From Anaeramoeba flamelloides (lineage: Eukaryota; Metamonada; Anaeramoebidae), in NCBI GenBank assembly GCA_027625915.1, contig JANTQA010000051.1:6696501-6760500 (forward strand): a stretch of 64,000 nt of DNA. Direction: 5' to 3'. The first letter of the stretch is position 1. Each line of letters opens with the position of its first letter. This document shows, piece by piece, positions 22,528 through 33,961 of this stretch. The notes under the pieces are model-generated. The model had not been told where the DNA came from. It did not search any database and worked only from the letters and a program-made list of their open reading frames with translations. Both the position numbers and the translations under genes were made by a program.

Positions 22528-23754
22528 GGAAGTAAGTAGGTTTTACCATTTTAAGTAATTCTAATTGTGTAAACCTTACAGAAAAATTTTTTTTTGAGTG
22601 CCACAAGGATATTGAAACTTTGAAACCAAAACGTCATTCACCGACTTTATTTGTGAAAAGAAAGCGAACCCAAAGTAATTCAGAGTTGAATTTTTCATTT
22701 TTCTTTTTTTTTTTGAACTTTTTTTTTGATTAACTTTTTGAGTTTTAATAAATTTGTTTTTGGATTGAGAAATGTGATTTTATAAATGAGGGGAAGAAAC
22801 AAACAGTAAACCAAAAAAAAATACAGAAAAGTTGTGAATTTGAAACAAATATTTTCTTTTAGAAGACCAAAATTACTAAGATCACCTTTCCAAAATAAAT
22901 TTGTTCTAAACAAAAATGAAAAAAAAAAAAACAACCTCTAAAAATATATTTTCGAAGATTTTTTTTCTTTATCTTCTTAATTTATATGAACAAATAATTG
23001 ATCACCTTGAATTTCTTTCTCCATTACTATTTATTATTATTTTCAAAATATTTATTTATAAATTTGCTTTTAATATTCTTTTTTCATATAAAATTTATCA
23101 ATCCAAACCAAGCCAAAAAAAAGATAATTATTTCAAAAATTAAAATAAAGGAGGTTGAATTCTTGTAATCAAAAAACAGTTACAAAAGATTCCAACCAAA
23201 TAAAATAAAAAATTGAGAATAAAATTTAAATCTTTATTGAGAATTATTTTGAGTTGTCATTTTGATGATAAAAAACTAATTATAAAATCAAACCCATATG
23301 TCCAAAAAATCTATTTATCTAAAAAGGAATTCAATAAATAGTATATATTCCTCAATAAAATTCGAATTAGATGAATTAAATGAAAATAGGATTTTTAAAT
23401 TCATTTTTAGAAATTCTAAGAAATCGAGAAGTGATTGATTTCTCAAAAATTTTCCAAATAAAATTTTTTTCATAAAGAATTAAAAATCAAACTGAACAAA
23501 TAATAAATAATTGTATCAAATTTTTCAGATAGGATCAAGAAATAAATAATTTTTTTATTTATTTTTTTTTGATCAAATTTTTATATTTTTTATATTCCAT
23601 TTTTTTAGTTGGTATGTAAAATATATTATACTAGGTTATATCGCACTCTTGTATTTATTTAAATATCAATGTGTTTGGTTCAAGAAATAATTTGAAAGAA
23701 TTCATGTTTACATAAATGATGGGACTCAAAATTTAGAAAAATGTACTTGGTTGC
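22528..23754 (-). mobile_element. TTAA-flanked element, family J copy 2
   Basis: 1,227 bp, inverse orientation to copy 1. It starts GGAAGTAAGTAGG and ends GTACTTGGTTGC followed by TTAA (23755-23758); the left target site has decayed to TTTT. It aligns with copy 1 along its length, including a GTGCCAC word near each end and the AATTTAAAAATCCTAT block. The two copies make a 1.2-kb inverted repeat about 2 kb apart. No transposase seen. Confidence 0.75.
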
Positions 23755-23789
23755 TTAACATGAAAAAAAATTTTCAACAGTAGATTGTT

Positions 23790-24560
23790 CATCTGAATGT
23801 TAAATTTTTTTATTTGTATTTTAAAATATATGTTTTGTGTAAAACAATGAGTATAGAAAATTATGAGATTGAATAACAATTAAAAAAATATGGTGGTAAT
23901 TTTGAGAGTTGGTTTAAAAGTTGATGTTTTTGTTATTGAAATTAATATTATTCTTCTCTAATTCAAAATTTTTTCTTATTGAATTAAAAATTTAAGTACT
24001 TTAAATAGAATACTCTCAATGTCTTCTCATCATAGCTCAGTTGGTAGAGCGGTTGACTGTAGTGGAATCATTGAAATCAATAGGTCACCTGTTCGAATCA
24101 GGTTGATGAGAATTTTCTTTTTTTATTCTTTACACGTTGGTTAATAACTTTAAAACTCTTTTTGTTTCTTTTTTATTTTTCTTTTTTATTTTTTAACATC
24201 AAAGAAAACAAAAAAAAAAATTGGAATATTTTTTTTACACATTTTTTTTTATTCGATCTTTTTTTTAATAAAAATATTATTTAAGGTATTCAATTCAATA
24301 CAAAACTTACCTTTAATCAAGGTGTATTCTAATTGAAATCAAATTGGAATACTTTCTATATATTTTAAATAACTTAAAAAATCTCGAATGAATGTTATTA
24401 AATCTTTCAAAAGAGATTTTTGTTCAAGATCACTTCCTTAAAATATTCTTCTTTCGAAATTTTTTTTAAAGTACTTTTCAAAATCTTAAAATTAAAAGCA
24501 AAATAATCGTATTGAAATATTAAAAAAATTAATATTTCGAACTTTCAAAAGTAACTTTTT
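23790..24560 (+). repeat. tRNA-Tyr duplication unit 2
   Basis: Upstream sequence (ATGTTTTGTGTAAAAC ... GGTGGTAATTTTGA), the tRNA and about 500 bases downstream (ending AATATTTCGAACTTTCAAAAG) recur at about 26720-27510 and 28480-29300, and partly at 18885-19345 plus 20575-20670. Downstream flanks are highly similar for about 250 bases and then diverge. Confidence 0.8.
24026..24111 (+). tRNA. tRNA-Tyr (GTA) with 13-nt intron, copy 2
   Basis: Same 86-base sequence as the copy at 18920, including the 13-base intron after loop position 37. The TACACTTTAAAT-like lead is shortened here, but CTCTCAATGTCTT immediately upstream is shared by all copies. A T run downstream serves as terminator. Confidence 0.95.
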
Positions 24561-26193
24561 TTACAATTTTTTGAATAGCAAAATTTATGTTATAACCATC
24601 AACTTTTAAAAACAAAAAAAATGGTTGTTGTTATTTCAGTTTTATATGAAGATTGTTGTGTTTTCATATATCTTTTGATATGTATGAAAATATTTTCAAA
24701 TAATAATCCAATGATTAATTATTTATTTTGAGAAATAGAATTTTTGTCTAATACCAACCTTCGAAGGAAATTTACAACTACTTTAGGAAGATACAAAATA
24801 GCTCCAACACCTATATACCCATCTCAGTTAAATTGTGAAGGAATCTTCTTGAAAATATTCTTTAATTTAGATCAAAAAATCATTTTTTATATATTTTTAA
24901 ATGAAAAATTTTTATATACCTAAACTCGAACATAATGCCAAGAAACATAATAAAATGAAAAAGAAAAATTATCATGGTTTTTAAATTTTAAAAAAACAAG
25001 ATCATTTCAAATTTTCTCAAAACAAACTCTAACTTTAGAAGATTGCATTTTATCTGATTTTTTTAACTCAAATCATTCGAATTGTTCCAATTTACTCAAA
25101 AATCATAACAATTCCTGACATGTAGTTGGAATTTTATCTTAGTTTTTTGGTTTTTGTTTTGCTTCTTTCTGTTTTTTCTTGAATTGAATTTTGCTAAAAC
25201 GCTTTCAAGGATTATATTTACAATATTTGATTTTTGAATAAATTCCTCATTATCAAAGATGTAAAACATTTGGTATATTTTTTGTTTTTCACATTTTTTT
25301 TTTACTTCATTCATTTCTCTCAAAACAACAAGATTAGTTTCCATAAAAATTTGTAATAAATTATATGGGGTAGATTTGCTAAAATTTTACATTTAATCAT
25401 CTAAATGATAATTAAATTTGTGAAAATTACAGAGATCAAAATAATGTATCCCGAACTACTTTGATCTGTGTTTCATAATAAAATATGTGATTTTTTTTTT
25501 CTTGTCCAATGTAACATCCTATTCACTATTCATTAGTATACCAAAGTTCAATTTTATTTTATAAAGTCAATTCTTGATTTTTTCAGTAAAATTTAAAATT
25601 AGGAATGAAATTATTCGAAAATTTTTCAGAATAGTCTCAATTTTTTTGAAAAAAATTTCTCTGAAATTAATTGTTGTTTAGTTGAATAAAAATTTTCTTG
25701 AAAATTTAGTCTATTTTTTGAGTTTTTTTTCCAATTTGATCCTTCACTTTTAACTTTTCATTGGAAATAATAGAACTTTAAGAAATAAGTATCATATTTA
25801 CTTAGAGTTTGTTTTTGGTTTATATGATCGGTTAATGTTTAGGTTTTCTATAACAAAAGAAAAAAACACACTTTTTATTTGGAAACACAGAATAATCTTA
25901 TCAACAAAAATTATTTCTACAACAGTAGTCGGTTTTTCCAACCAATAAAAAAATTGATCTTAATTTTGTGAAAAAATTATCAAAAAAAGATTTTTTAATT
26001 ATGGAACATTTTAAATTTTAAATTTAATTAGTAAATGAAGGCTAAATTATTAATTTCCCTTTTAAAATGTAGATTTTGAATTATTCTATATAATACCAAA
26101 TAATTTGTCAATCTTATTGCTATTGTAAACCTCATCAAAAATAAGCAAATAAGATTTTCCAAATTTTTGAATTTTCTCGATTTTGACATATTA
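24560..26193. other. Intergenic with old dispersed repeat
   Basis: Bases about 24840-25345 resemble 60780-61215 in order and orientation (AACAAACTCTAACTTT, a GATTGCATTTTAT-like word, AATTGTTCCA, AACAATTC). The minus-strand frame at 25096-25344 lies inside and has no counterpart protein in the other copy, so I do not call it. Nothing else seen. Confidence 0.4.
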
Positions 26194-26390
26194 CAGTCAG
26201 TTCCACTTTTAAGGCACAAATTTTCAACGAAATTTAAGGCACAATAAAAATCTCAAATTAAGGCAAAAAATTCAGATTATAGTAAAATAAATTGTTAAAA
26301 AAAAAAATTCCAAATTTTGTGCCTTAATTTGAGATTTTTTTGTGCCTTAAATTATGTTGAAAGTGTGTGCCTTATAAGTGGAACTGACTG
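26194..26390. mobile_element. Tc1/mariner-like MITE, family A (intact)
   Basis: 197 bp starting CAGTCAGTTCCACTTTTAAG and ending GTGGAACTGACTG, flanked by TA on both sides (26192-26193 and 26391-26392). Each arm has three spaced AAGGCACAAA-like words. CAGT termini and a TA target are typical of Tc1/mariner-type DNA transposons; the element is too short to encode a transposase. Confidence 0.9.
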
Positions 26391-26719
26391 TATATAAAAA
26401 TGCATTAACTGTAAACGGATATACTACCTGAAAAAAAAAATAAAGAATAGAACTTTATTCCTAACAAGATCATTGGTTTTTGAACTTTTCATAGAGGAAG
26501 GAATTTTGCCGTAAAATCATTATTTCCCAACCTTCTTTTTCATTTTTTATCAAGATCTTTGACATTTAGAAAAAATATTACATTTTTCTTCTCAGATCTT
26601 CCTTGATAAATATTTGTGAGAATTACCAATAACTAAACCATATGTGTACCTCATTTTTCTTTGTTTTCAAAAGCAAAAGTAGTCCTTATTAAAGAATTTT
26701 CAATTTGGAATTGTTGATA

Positions 26720-27510
26720 TTGTTTATTTATGTTTTTATTATTGTATTTTAAAATATAGGTTTTGAATATAACTCTGAGTATAGAAAACTATGAAATTGA
26801 ATAGCAATTAAAAAAATATGGTGGTAATGTTGATTATTGGTTTAAAAGTTGATGTTTTTGTGATTGCAATTAATAATATTCTTCTTTAATTTAATAGTTT
26901 TTCTGATTAAATTTAAAAAGTTATACACTTTAAATAGAATACTCTCAATGTCTTCTCATCATAGCTCAGTTGGTAGAGCGGTTGACTGTAGTGGAATCAT
27001 TGAAATCAATAGGTCACCTGTTCGAATCAGGTTGATGAGAATTTTCTTTTTTTATTCTTTACACGTTGGTTAATAACTTTAAAACTCTTTTTGTTTCTTT
27101 TTTATTTTTCTTTTTTATTTTTTAACATCAAAGAAAACAAAAAAAAAAAAAATTGGAATATTTTTTTTACACAAATATTTTTATTCGATCTTTTTTTTAA
27201 TATTATTTAAGGTATTCAATTCAACATAAAATTTACCTATAAACAAGGTGTATTCTAATTGAAATTAAATTGAAAATACTTTCTATATATCTTAAATAAC
27301 TTAAAAAATATGGAATGAAAAATATATTAAATCTTGCAAAAGAGATTTTTGTTATAAATAAATGAATTAAAAAATTCTTCTTTTGAAAATTTTTTTAATT
27401 CCTTATTTAAAATCTTGTAATAAAAGCAAAATAATCGTATTCAAATATTTAAAAAAATTAATATTTCGAACTTTCAAAAGTGACTTTTTTTTACAATTTT
27501 TGAATTTCAA
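26720..27510 (+). repeat. tRNA-Tyr duplication unit 3
   Basis: Shares upstream block, tRNA and downstream block with the units at 23790 and 28480. The downstream T-rich stretch (TTTTTATTTTTCTTTTTTATT) marks units 2-4 as closer relatives than unit 1. Confidence 0.8.
26955..27040 (+). tRNA. tRNA-Tyr (GTA) with 13-nt intron, copy 3
   Basis: Identical to the other three copies. A plus-strand open frame (26864-27073) reads through the gene by chance and is not a protein. Confidence 0.95.
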
Positions 27511-27520
27511 GATTTATAAT

Positions 27521-28079
27521 TTACAATCCCTGAAATTTGAAAAAATTTTGTGTATTATGTTGGGTGTGTCTACCTAATAATTTGGTACATAGATGATCGA
27601 TCTTGAACTTGGTATGGGTTTTATTAATGGTATTTTTAAAAAGCACATTTTTTGAATTTATTTTTTTTATTTCCAAAATCCGAATTGAAGGGTTTAAGAT
27701 GAATTGAAAGGTAAATAATAAACAATGTGATTTTTGTGTTATTAATTGAAATATTTATTAGGGCTTGGTTTTATTTGGAGCTTGAAAACACTTTTTTATT
27801 TTTTTAGTTTATTGAGTAAAAGGGGAAATAAATATTTCAATTAATAACCCAAAAATCAAAATTCATTCTTAAAGACCAAATAATCTATTGTTCATAGACT
27901 GTTCAATTCAGATTTCGGGGAAGAGTAAAAAGAAATCAATAATAATTGTCTGATTGAACGACTATTTTAAAAAAATCCATACCAAGTCCAAAATCAACCA
28001 TCTATGTACCAAATAAACAAGAAGTACACACCCAACATCAACACAACATTTTTTCAAAATTCAGGGATTGTAAACCTTA
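27521..28079. mobile_element. TTAA foldback element, family C copy 4
   Basis: Left end worn (TTTACAATCCCTGAAATTTG), right end CAGGGATTGTAAACC followed by TTAA. Same family and same unit position as the copy at 20696. Unit 2 has no insert here and reads TTATGTTATAACCATCAAC where the occupied units read TTAAGTTATAATTATCAAC after the element, an empty site. Confidence 0.7.
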
Positions 28080-28479
28080 AGTTATAATTATCAACATAAA
28101 TAACCTAAAAAATTGATTAAAGTAATTTAAAAAATTTAATAATTTTTTTAAATATTTAAACAAATTTTTTTAGAAAATTAGGAGAAAATTTTTCTCCTAT
28201 TCTGTTTTAAAAAATTGGAAGTACCAAATTTTGAAATGTAGTTTAGGTGTTGAGATACAAAGAAAAATGCTTATATATAAAAAAATTCAAAAAAAAATAG
28301 TTAACACTTTTTAAAAATGACTATATGTTATTTCAGTAATATGCGAAATTTGTGGTGTTTTAAAAGAAATTTTTAATAGGTTTAAAAATATTTTGGATTA
28401 ATTATCTAATTTGTGTTTATTTTATTTAGATAAAATAGAATTTTTTTGCTTTTTATTGTAATTTTGATTTTTATCATAA

Positions 28480-29300
28480 TCTAGAAAATGTTCAAACTTT
28501 AGATTGTTGATCTGTATGTTGAATTTTTAAATTTGTATTTTAAAATATATGTTTTGTGTAAAACTCTGAGTATAGAAAATTGAGCATTTGAATTTCAATT
28601 AAGAAAATTCGTAGGTAATTTTGATTATTGGTTTTTAAGTTGATGTTTTTGTGATTGAAATTAATATTATTCTTCTTTAATTTAATAGTTTTTCTGATTA
28701 AATTTAAAAAGTTATACACTTTAAATAGAATACTCTCAATGTCTTCTCATCATAGCTCAGTTGGTAGAGCGGTTGACTGTAGTGGAATCATTGAAATCAA
28801 TAGGTCACCTGTTCGAATCAGGTTGATGAGAATTTTCTTTTTTTATTCTTTACACGTTGGTTAATAACTTTAAAACTCTTTTTGTTTCTTTTTTATTTTT
28901 CTTTTTTATTTTTTAACATCAAAGAAAACAAAAAAAAAATTGGAATATTTTTTTTACACATTTTTTTTTATTCGATCTTTTTTTTAATATAAATATTATT
29001 TAAGGTATTCAATTCAATACAAAACTTACCTATAAACAAGGTGTGTTCTAATTGAAATTAAATGAAAATACTTTCTATATATTTTAAATAACTTAAAAAA
29101 ACTCTGGAATGAAGATTATTGAATCTTGTAAAAAGAGATCTTTCTTCAAGATCACTTCATTAAAATATTCTTCTTTTCGAAATTTTTTTTAAAGTTACTT
29201 TTCAAAATCTTAAAATTAAAAGCAAAATAATCGTATTCAAATATTTAAAACTTATTAATCTTTCGAACTTTCAAAAATTGGTTTTTTTTACAATTTTTGA
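28480..29300 (+). repeat. tRNA-Tyr duplication unit 4
   Basis: Fourth copy of the unit; it lacks both the J and C insertions. Preceding bases (about 28200-28470) resemble 22250-22520, so the duplicated tract extends beyond the tRNA block in some copies. Confidence 0.75.
28746..28831 (+). tRNA. tRNA-Tyr (GTA) with 13-nt intron, copy 4
   Basis: Identical 86-base gene with the same intron and terminator. The distances between successive tRNA starts are 5.1, 2.9 and 1.8 kb; the first gap is enlarged mainly by the J and C insertions and the F repeat. Confidence 0.95.
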
Positions 29301-30169
29301 ATTTCAGAGATTATCTCAAAAATGATCAAAAAAAAGTTGGAATATCTATATCTTTAACGAAGAACTATTTTTTTTAGTTTTTTACTATTTTTTGAATTAA
29401 TGTTAATATGAATATAAAAAGATTTAAATTTTATTCAGCTTTCAAAAAAATCCCATTTTTTACAATCTTTACTGTTAATTCAAAAATATTAAGATGAAAA
29501 TTTTGATTCATTTTTCAAAAAAATTGATCACTTTCCAAGAAGAAAAGAAATCATCAATGTTCCCAATTCAAAAAGGTGAAGTTAAAAATTAAAAATTCTG
29601 CTAATAATATTAAAAATTTGTAAAATTTCCTATTTATTAAATCTTTTTTTTGGGTAGATGGAATGAAAATTTTGTTTAATTTATGTTATAACAAATAGCA
29701 ATAATAAAAGATCAATCAAAATTTATTTTAATAACAACATCTAAAAAATTATTTGCTTTAATTAACTTATTTGATGATTAAAACAAATAGAGAAGAAAGT
29801 TGTTATTAAATTTAAAACTCTAGTTATTTATGGTGAATTTGTTCCATATTCAAAAAGTGACTTGAAACCTAAAAAGAATATTCTGAAATTGTCCTTCTTT
29901 TGATTGATAGCATTTAAATCAAAAAAAAAAAAAAATCAGAAGAAAGATCTACCCTGACAAACATTCCTTTTAAGGGATCATTACTGACGACAACAAGGTA
30001 AATTTTTAAAATTTGTTATTGGTAATATATTCTATTTACAAATTATGTCTATAATCAAGTTTCAAAAGAATTTTGATTCGCCAAGAAACCCAAAAAAGAA
30101 TATGTATTTTGTGAAATCAAATTTTTTTTTCCATTTATTCTAAAAAAGAAAAGATATAAATTCTTTTTA
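29300..30169. other. Intergenic, nothing recognised
   Basis: A/T-rich, no frame or repeat that I can support. Confidence 0.4.
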
Positions 30170-30366
30170 CAGTCAGTTTCACTTTTAAGGCACAAACTGT
30201 CAACAAAATTTAAGGCACAAAAAAATCTCAAATTAAAGCATAAAATTCGGATTCTAGTAAAAATAAATTGTAAAAAAAAAAATTCCAAATTTTGTGTCTT
30301 AATTTGAGATTTTTTTATGTCTTAAATTTCGTTGAAAGTTTGGGACCTTAAAAGTAAAACTGACTC
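30170..30366. mobile_element. Tc1/mariner-like MITE, family A
   Basis: 197 bp with TA on both sides. The left end reads CAGTCAGTTTCAC and the right end AAACTGACTC, so each terminus has point changes relative to the 26194 copy. Length is unchanged. Confidence 0.85.
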
Positions 30367-30368
30367 TA

Positions 30369-33184
30369 TTTCTAATATTATAACCAGTTTTTACCCTTTT
30401 TATTACAATTTACACCATTATTGGGTCAATAAATAATCTTTATTTTCATTTTAATTAAAAAAAAAAAGAATTGTGAATCTTTTTTGATATAATTCTTTTC
30501 ATTAATCAAAACAATTGATTTATTCAACATATTGAAAAATATTTATATTGTTTTTTAAGAAGAGTGGTTTTAGCTATTAATTTTTTGACGTAATTGAAAA
30601 GTTTTCCTTTTAGATTTTATTTTTGTTATAGGATAAATTTCGATTTTTCAAGATAAATTTTTCTGGAAGATATTTCGGAATTTTGTCATATTATGTTCAA
30701 AACTCTAAAATCAATTTTTTTCTGACAAAAATGATTTTAATTGTTATAAAAAATTCTTGTGAATAAGACCAAACAATTTATTAAAAAACAATTTCAATAT
30801 TGAAAGTTTTTTTGTAATTTTTTTTTTTTTCATTTTTTGAATTCCAGAAAACAACTTTTTATAAATACTAAAAAATAAATAAAATTTTTTCTTAACAAAT
30901 CTCAATTTAATTGAGAAACAGTTTTTAAGTTTCTATCAAAATTTCATTAATTAAACCACCTATATACCCAATTACTTAGTTTTTTGGGTTAGTAATAAAT
31001 TGGAATATTAATCAAATAAAAATGCAACAAAATAAAAACTTTTTCTTCCAAAATATAGACTTTCCAACATAAAATGAAAAATATGTTTTCCCATTTTCAA
31101 TAATAGACTTAATTCTTAAATAAAATAATATGTTACTTTTTATCGTTTTATATTGATAGCATGTGAATTTTGGATTGGTAAAAAAAGAGACTAAAATTAA
31201 TAAATTGTTTAAATGAGGTAAACTCATCTTTTTCACAAGTCAAAACACAAATTACAAAAAAAAAAAACAATTTTATACAAGATCTTGACAAGATTTCATT
31301 TTATTTTTAAAAAATACCACTTCTTTAAAAAAATGTTTAAAAGAAATCTTAATCCCCAATATTTAAATGTAAAAAAAATTACTTATTACTTTATATAAAT
31401 TTTCAAAGGGTTAAATTTCTTCAATTTGAAAACAAATTGTTTTCTAAAAGGACACAATCAATATAATTCAATTTAATCTACTTTATGGTTATTTTGTATC
31501 CCTCTATATTTGACAAAGTAAAGATTTTTCAACATACTTGAGATTGAAATAACTTATTTGATAATAAAAAAAAAATGTAAAAAAAAAAAATCTTTGGGAT
31601 CTCTAAAAGTGTCCAAGAATCGAGACTTCAAAACTTAAACATAGTTGTTTTAAAAATTTTAAAAAATAGCAATTCTAATTGGAAATTGAGTGTCACTCTT
31701 GGTATTTTTTCCAAAAAAGTTGGGGTTTTTGATTCTTGATCTTTGGAAATAGAACTCACATCATAGGTTGGGCAATTTTTGATTGGTATGCGGTTTTTCA
31801 TAAAATATTCTCAATTTTTTTTTTTCCCATTTTAGAAAATTATTTTTAATAGTAATGGCTCGACCCTTAAAGATGATTTTTCCCTTTTCTGAAGTCTATT
31901 TTAGGCCTTTAAAAACAATATAATTTTGAAATTTATTTTAAAAATAAAAGAACGATTTTCTAAGATTTTAAAAGATTAAAATTCAATCCATAATCAAATA
32001 AAAAAAATTTGAAAAATTGATAAGGAAATAAATTGATTTTTATATTTTTACGATTTCAAATTTATTTGAATTTTGTAGAAGGAGATTTATATTTTAAATA
32101 AAAAAAAAATTGACTTTGCCTTAAGATTGAGCTGTACTAAAATTTCAATTTCGAGATTGGGATTTGTATCTCTATTTAATGGAATTCGTTTCATCAATTG
32201 GAAAAATTTTCACCAATATTCATTTTACAAAGAATGTTTTCAGAAATAGATTGAAATTTATTGTCCCTATTTATGATTTTGGACATTTTTTCTATTACAC
32301 ATGCTAGATGGTCAAGAATTCGGAAGCAAGAAAATATTTTGAAATTAAAAAAAAAGATAATAAGCCGTCATTTAATATCTGCCATATTTATCGCTATTAA
32401 TAATAAGATGGAAGTAATCTAATCAATCACATTTTCACAAAAAGGTTAGTGATGAACTGGTTCTGAAAACTATTAATATTATTTAAAAACAAATATCTTG
32501 AAAAAATTATTCAAAAGTAAAAATGGAAAAACAAATCCCTAATGAAAAAGGTTAAAAACTTAAATTTTTTTGTTCTCTTTTTTAGATTTTTATTCTTTTT
32601 TAGATATCTTAAGTTCAAACTTTAGGTGTTTTGAAAAATCCAAATAATTGGGTTTTATAATAATTATCATTCAAACCAAATTTTATGAAATTATTTCAGT
32701 GTTCAATTTGACTGTTGATCAGCGATCTAATTATCAAAAAATCAAAAATTTCAACAAGTAAAGAAAATGAAGATCCTATAGATCAAGGATATAGTTTATA
32801 AAGGGAAGCATAAATAAATTTGGTGAAAAGATAGATTACTGGGCTTTCTATAAAAATTAGTTCCTTTTTTACATCTTTAGTGTAATTCATATCAAACGAT
32901 CATAACTAAGATCAAAAGGATAAAAAATAAATTATTTAATTATCATTACAATGAATAAAAATATCAATGTGTGTACTCTTTCTAGTTTGTTAGAAATAAG
33001 AATAGCCTTATTTTGGCATAATTGTGACTTTTTTTGAAAGTAATAATTAAACACTTTTAGAAAATTTTGTTAACTTTTTAAATTACTTTTTATAAATTCT
33101 TTATTTTTTTGTTTCAGAAAAAAAGATAACTTTTTAAAAGAATCGTTAAAAAAGGAAAAAAAGAATATGTCAAAGAATTAAAAA
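30369..33184. other. Gene-free stretch
   Basis: About 2.8 kb of A/T-rich sequence with poly-A and poly-T runs. Short frames are Phe/Lys/Ile-rich and unsupported. I see no transposon ends or tRNA. Confidence 0.4.
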
Positions 33185-33188
33185 TTAA

Positions 33189-33957
33189 GGGATTAAGTCA
33201 TAATAAATTCTTCTATAATTAGAGTGTGTTATTAAGTCTAAATGATATTAGTTCTCTACATGGTTCGTATAGTTTCTGTGACTCTAAAAAAAAATTATAA
33301 ATATTATTGTATAATAAATTATTGCATTTTTTATTAAAGATCACAATTCAATAATTTTCATTCTTTATTGGAAATGATTTTTAAAATACCTTTTCCAAAT
33401 CTAAAAAATCGAAGCCCAACTGATAGTATTCCAATATTTAATAATTCAAATTTAGAACTTCTCAAAGTAACTATTTATATTAATTTTTTAATTTTGAAGA
33501 TGAACTTAATAATCATCAATCATAAAACCAATATTAGTTAGTTTTGTTTCCTTTTTTATTAAGGTAGTTATATTTTCAATATATTTCCACATTATGAAAA
33601 TTATTTGTCAAAATAATCTATGAGTTCATTATTTAATCTTTGAAAACAGTTGAATTTTTTGACAACTAATCGACATTTTGCCACAAATATAACAAAGATA
33701 TTTTGTAACTTTGGAGCCTGAATATTGATAAATTCAACCTTGAAATTTATGTTAGAATGCAGATTTTTTTCTGAAATTGTTTGGGGTTTTTTACAAACAC
33801 AACGATTATTTTTCTTTTTTAATTGATGGGATCAACAAATAGTACTACTTAACTAATTGTTTTTTTAGAGACATTTGAACCTTGAAGTACTAATGTAATT
33901 TACACCCAATTACAATTTATTTTGATCTTAGACTTCTCCTTGGTAGAAGATTATCTT
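33189..33957. mobile_element. TTAA-flanked element, family D copy 2 (inverted)
   Basis: 769 bp between TTAA (33185-33188) and TTAA (33958-33961). Starts GGGATTAAGTCATAATAAA and ends CTTCTCCTTGGTAGAAG..TCTT. It is the reverse complement of the copy at 17163-17924 along its length, including GAGTCACAGAAACTAT / GTTTCTGTGACTC. The two copies are 15 kb apart in opposite orientation. Confidence 0.75.
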
Positions 33958-33961
33958 TTAA

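Noticed and set aside
26864-27073. Plus-strand open frame covering tRNA-Tyr copy 3 (and the like frame at 28655-28864)
   Set aside because: It reads straight through the tRNA cloverleaf; two near-identical frames reflect the duplicated unit, not a protein.
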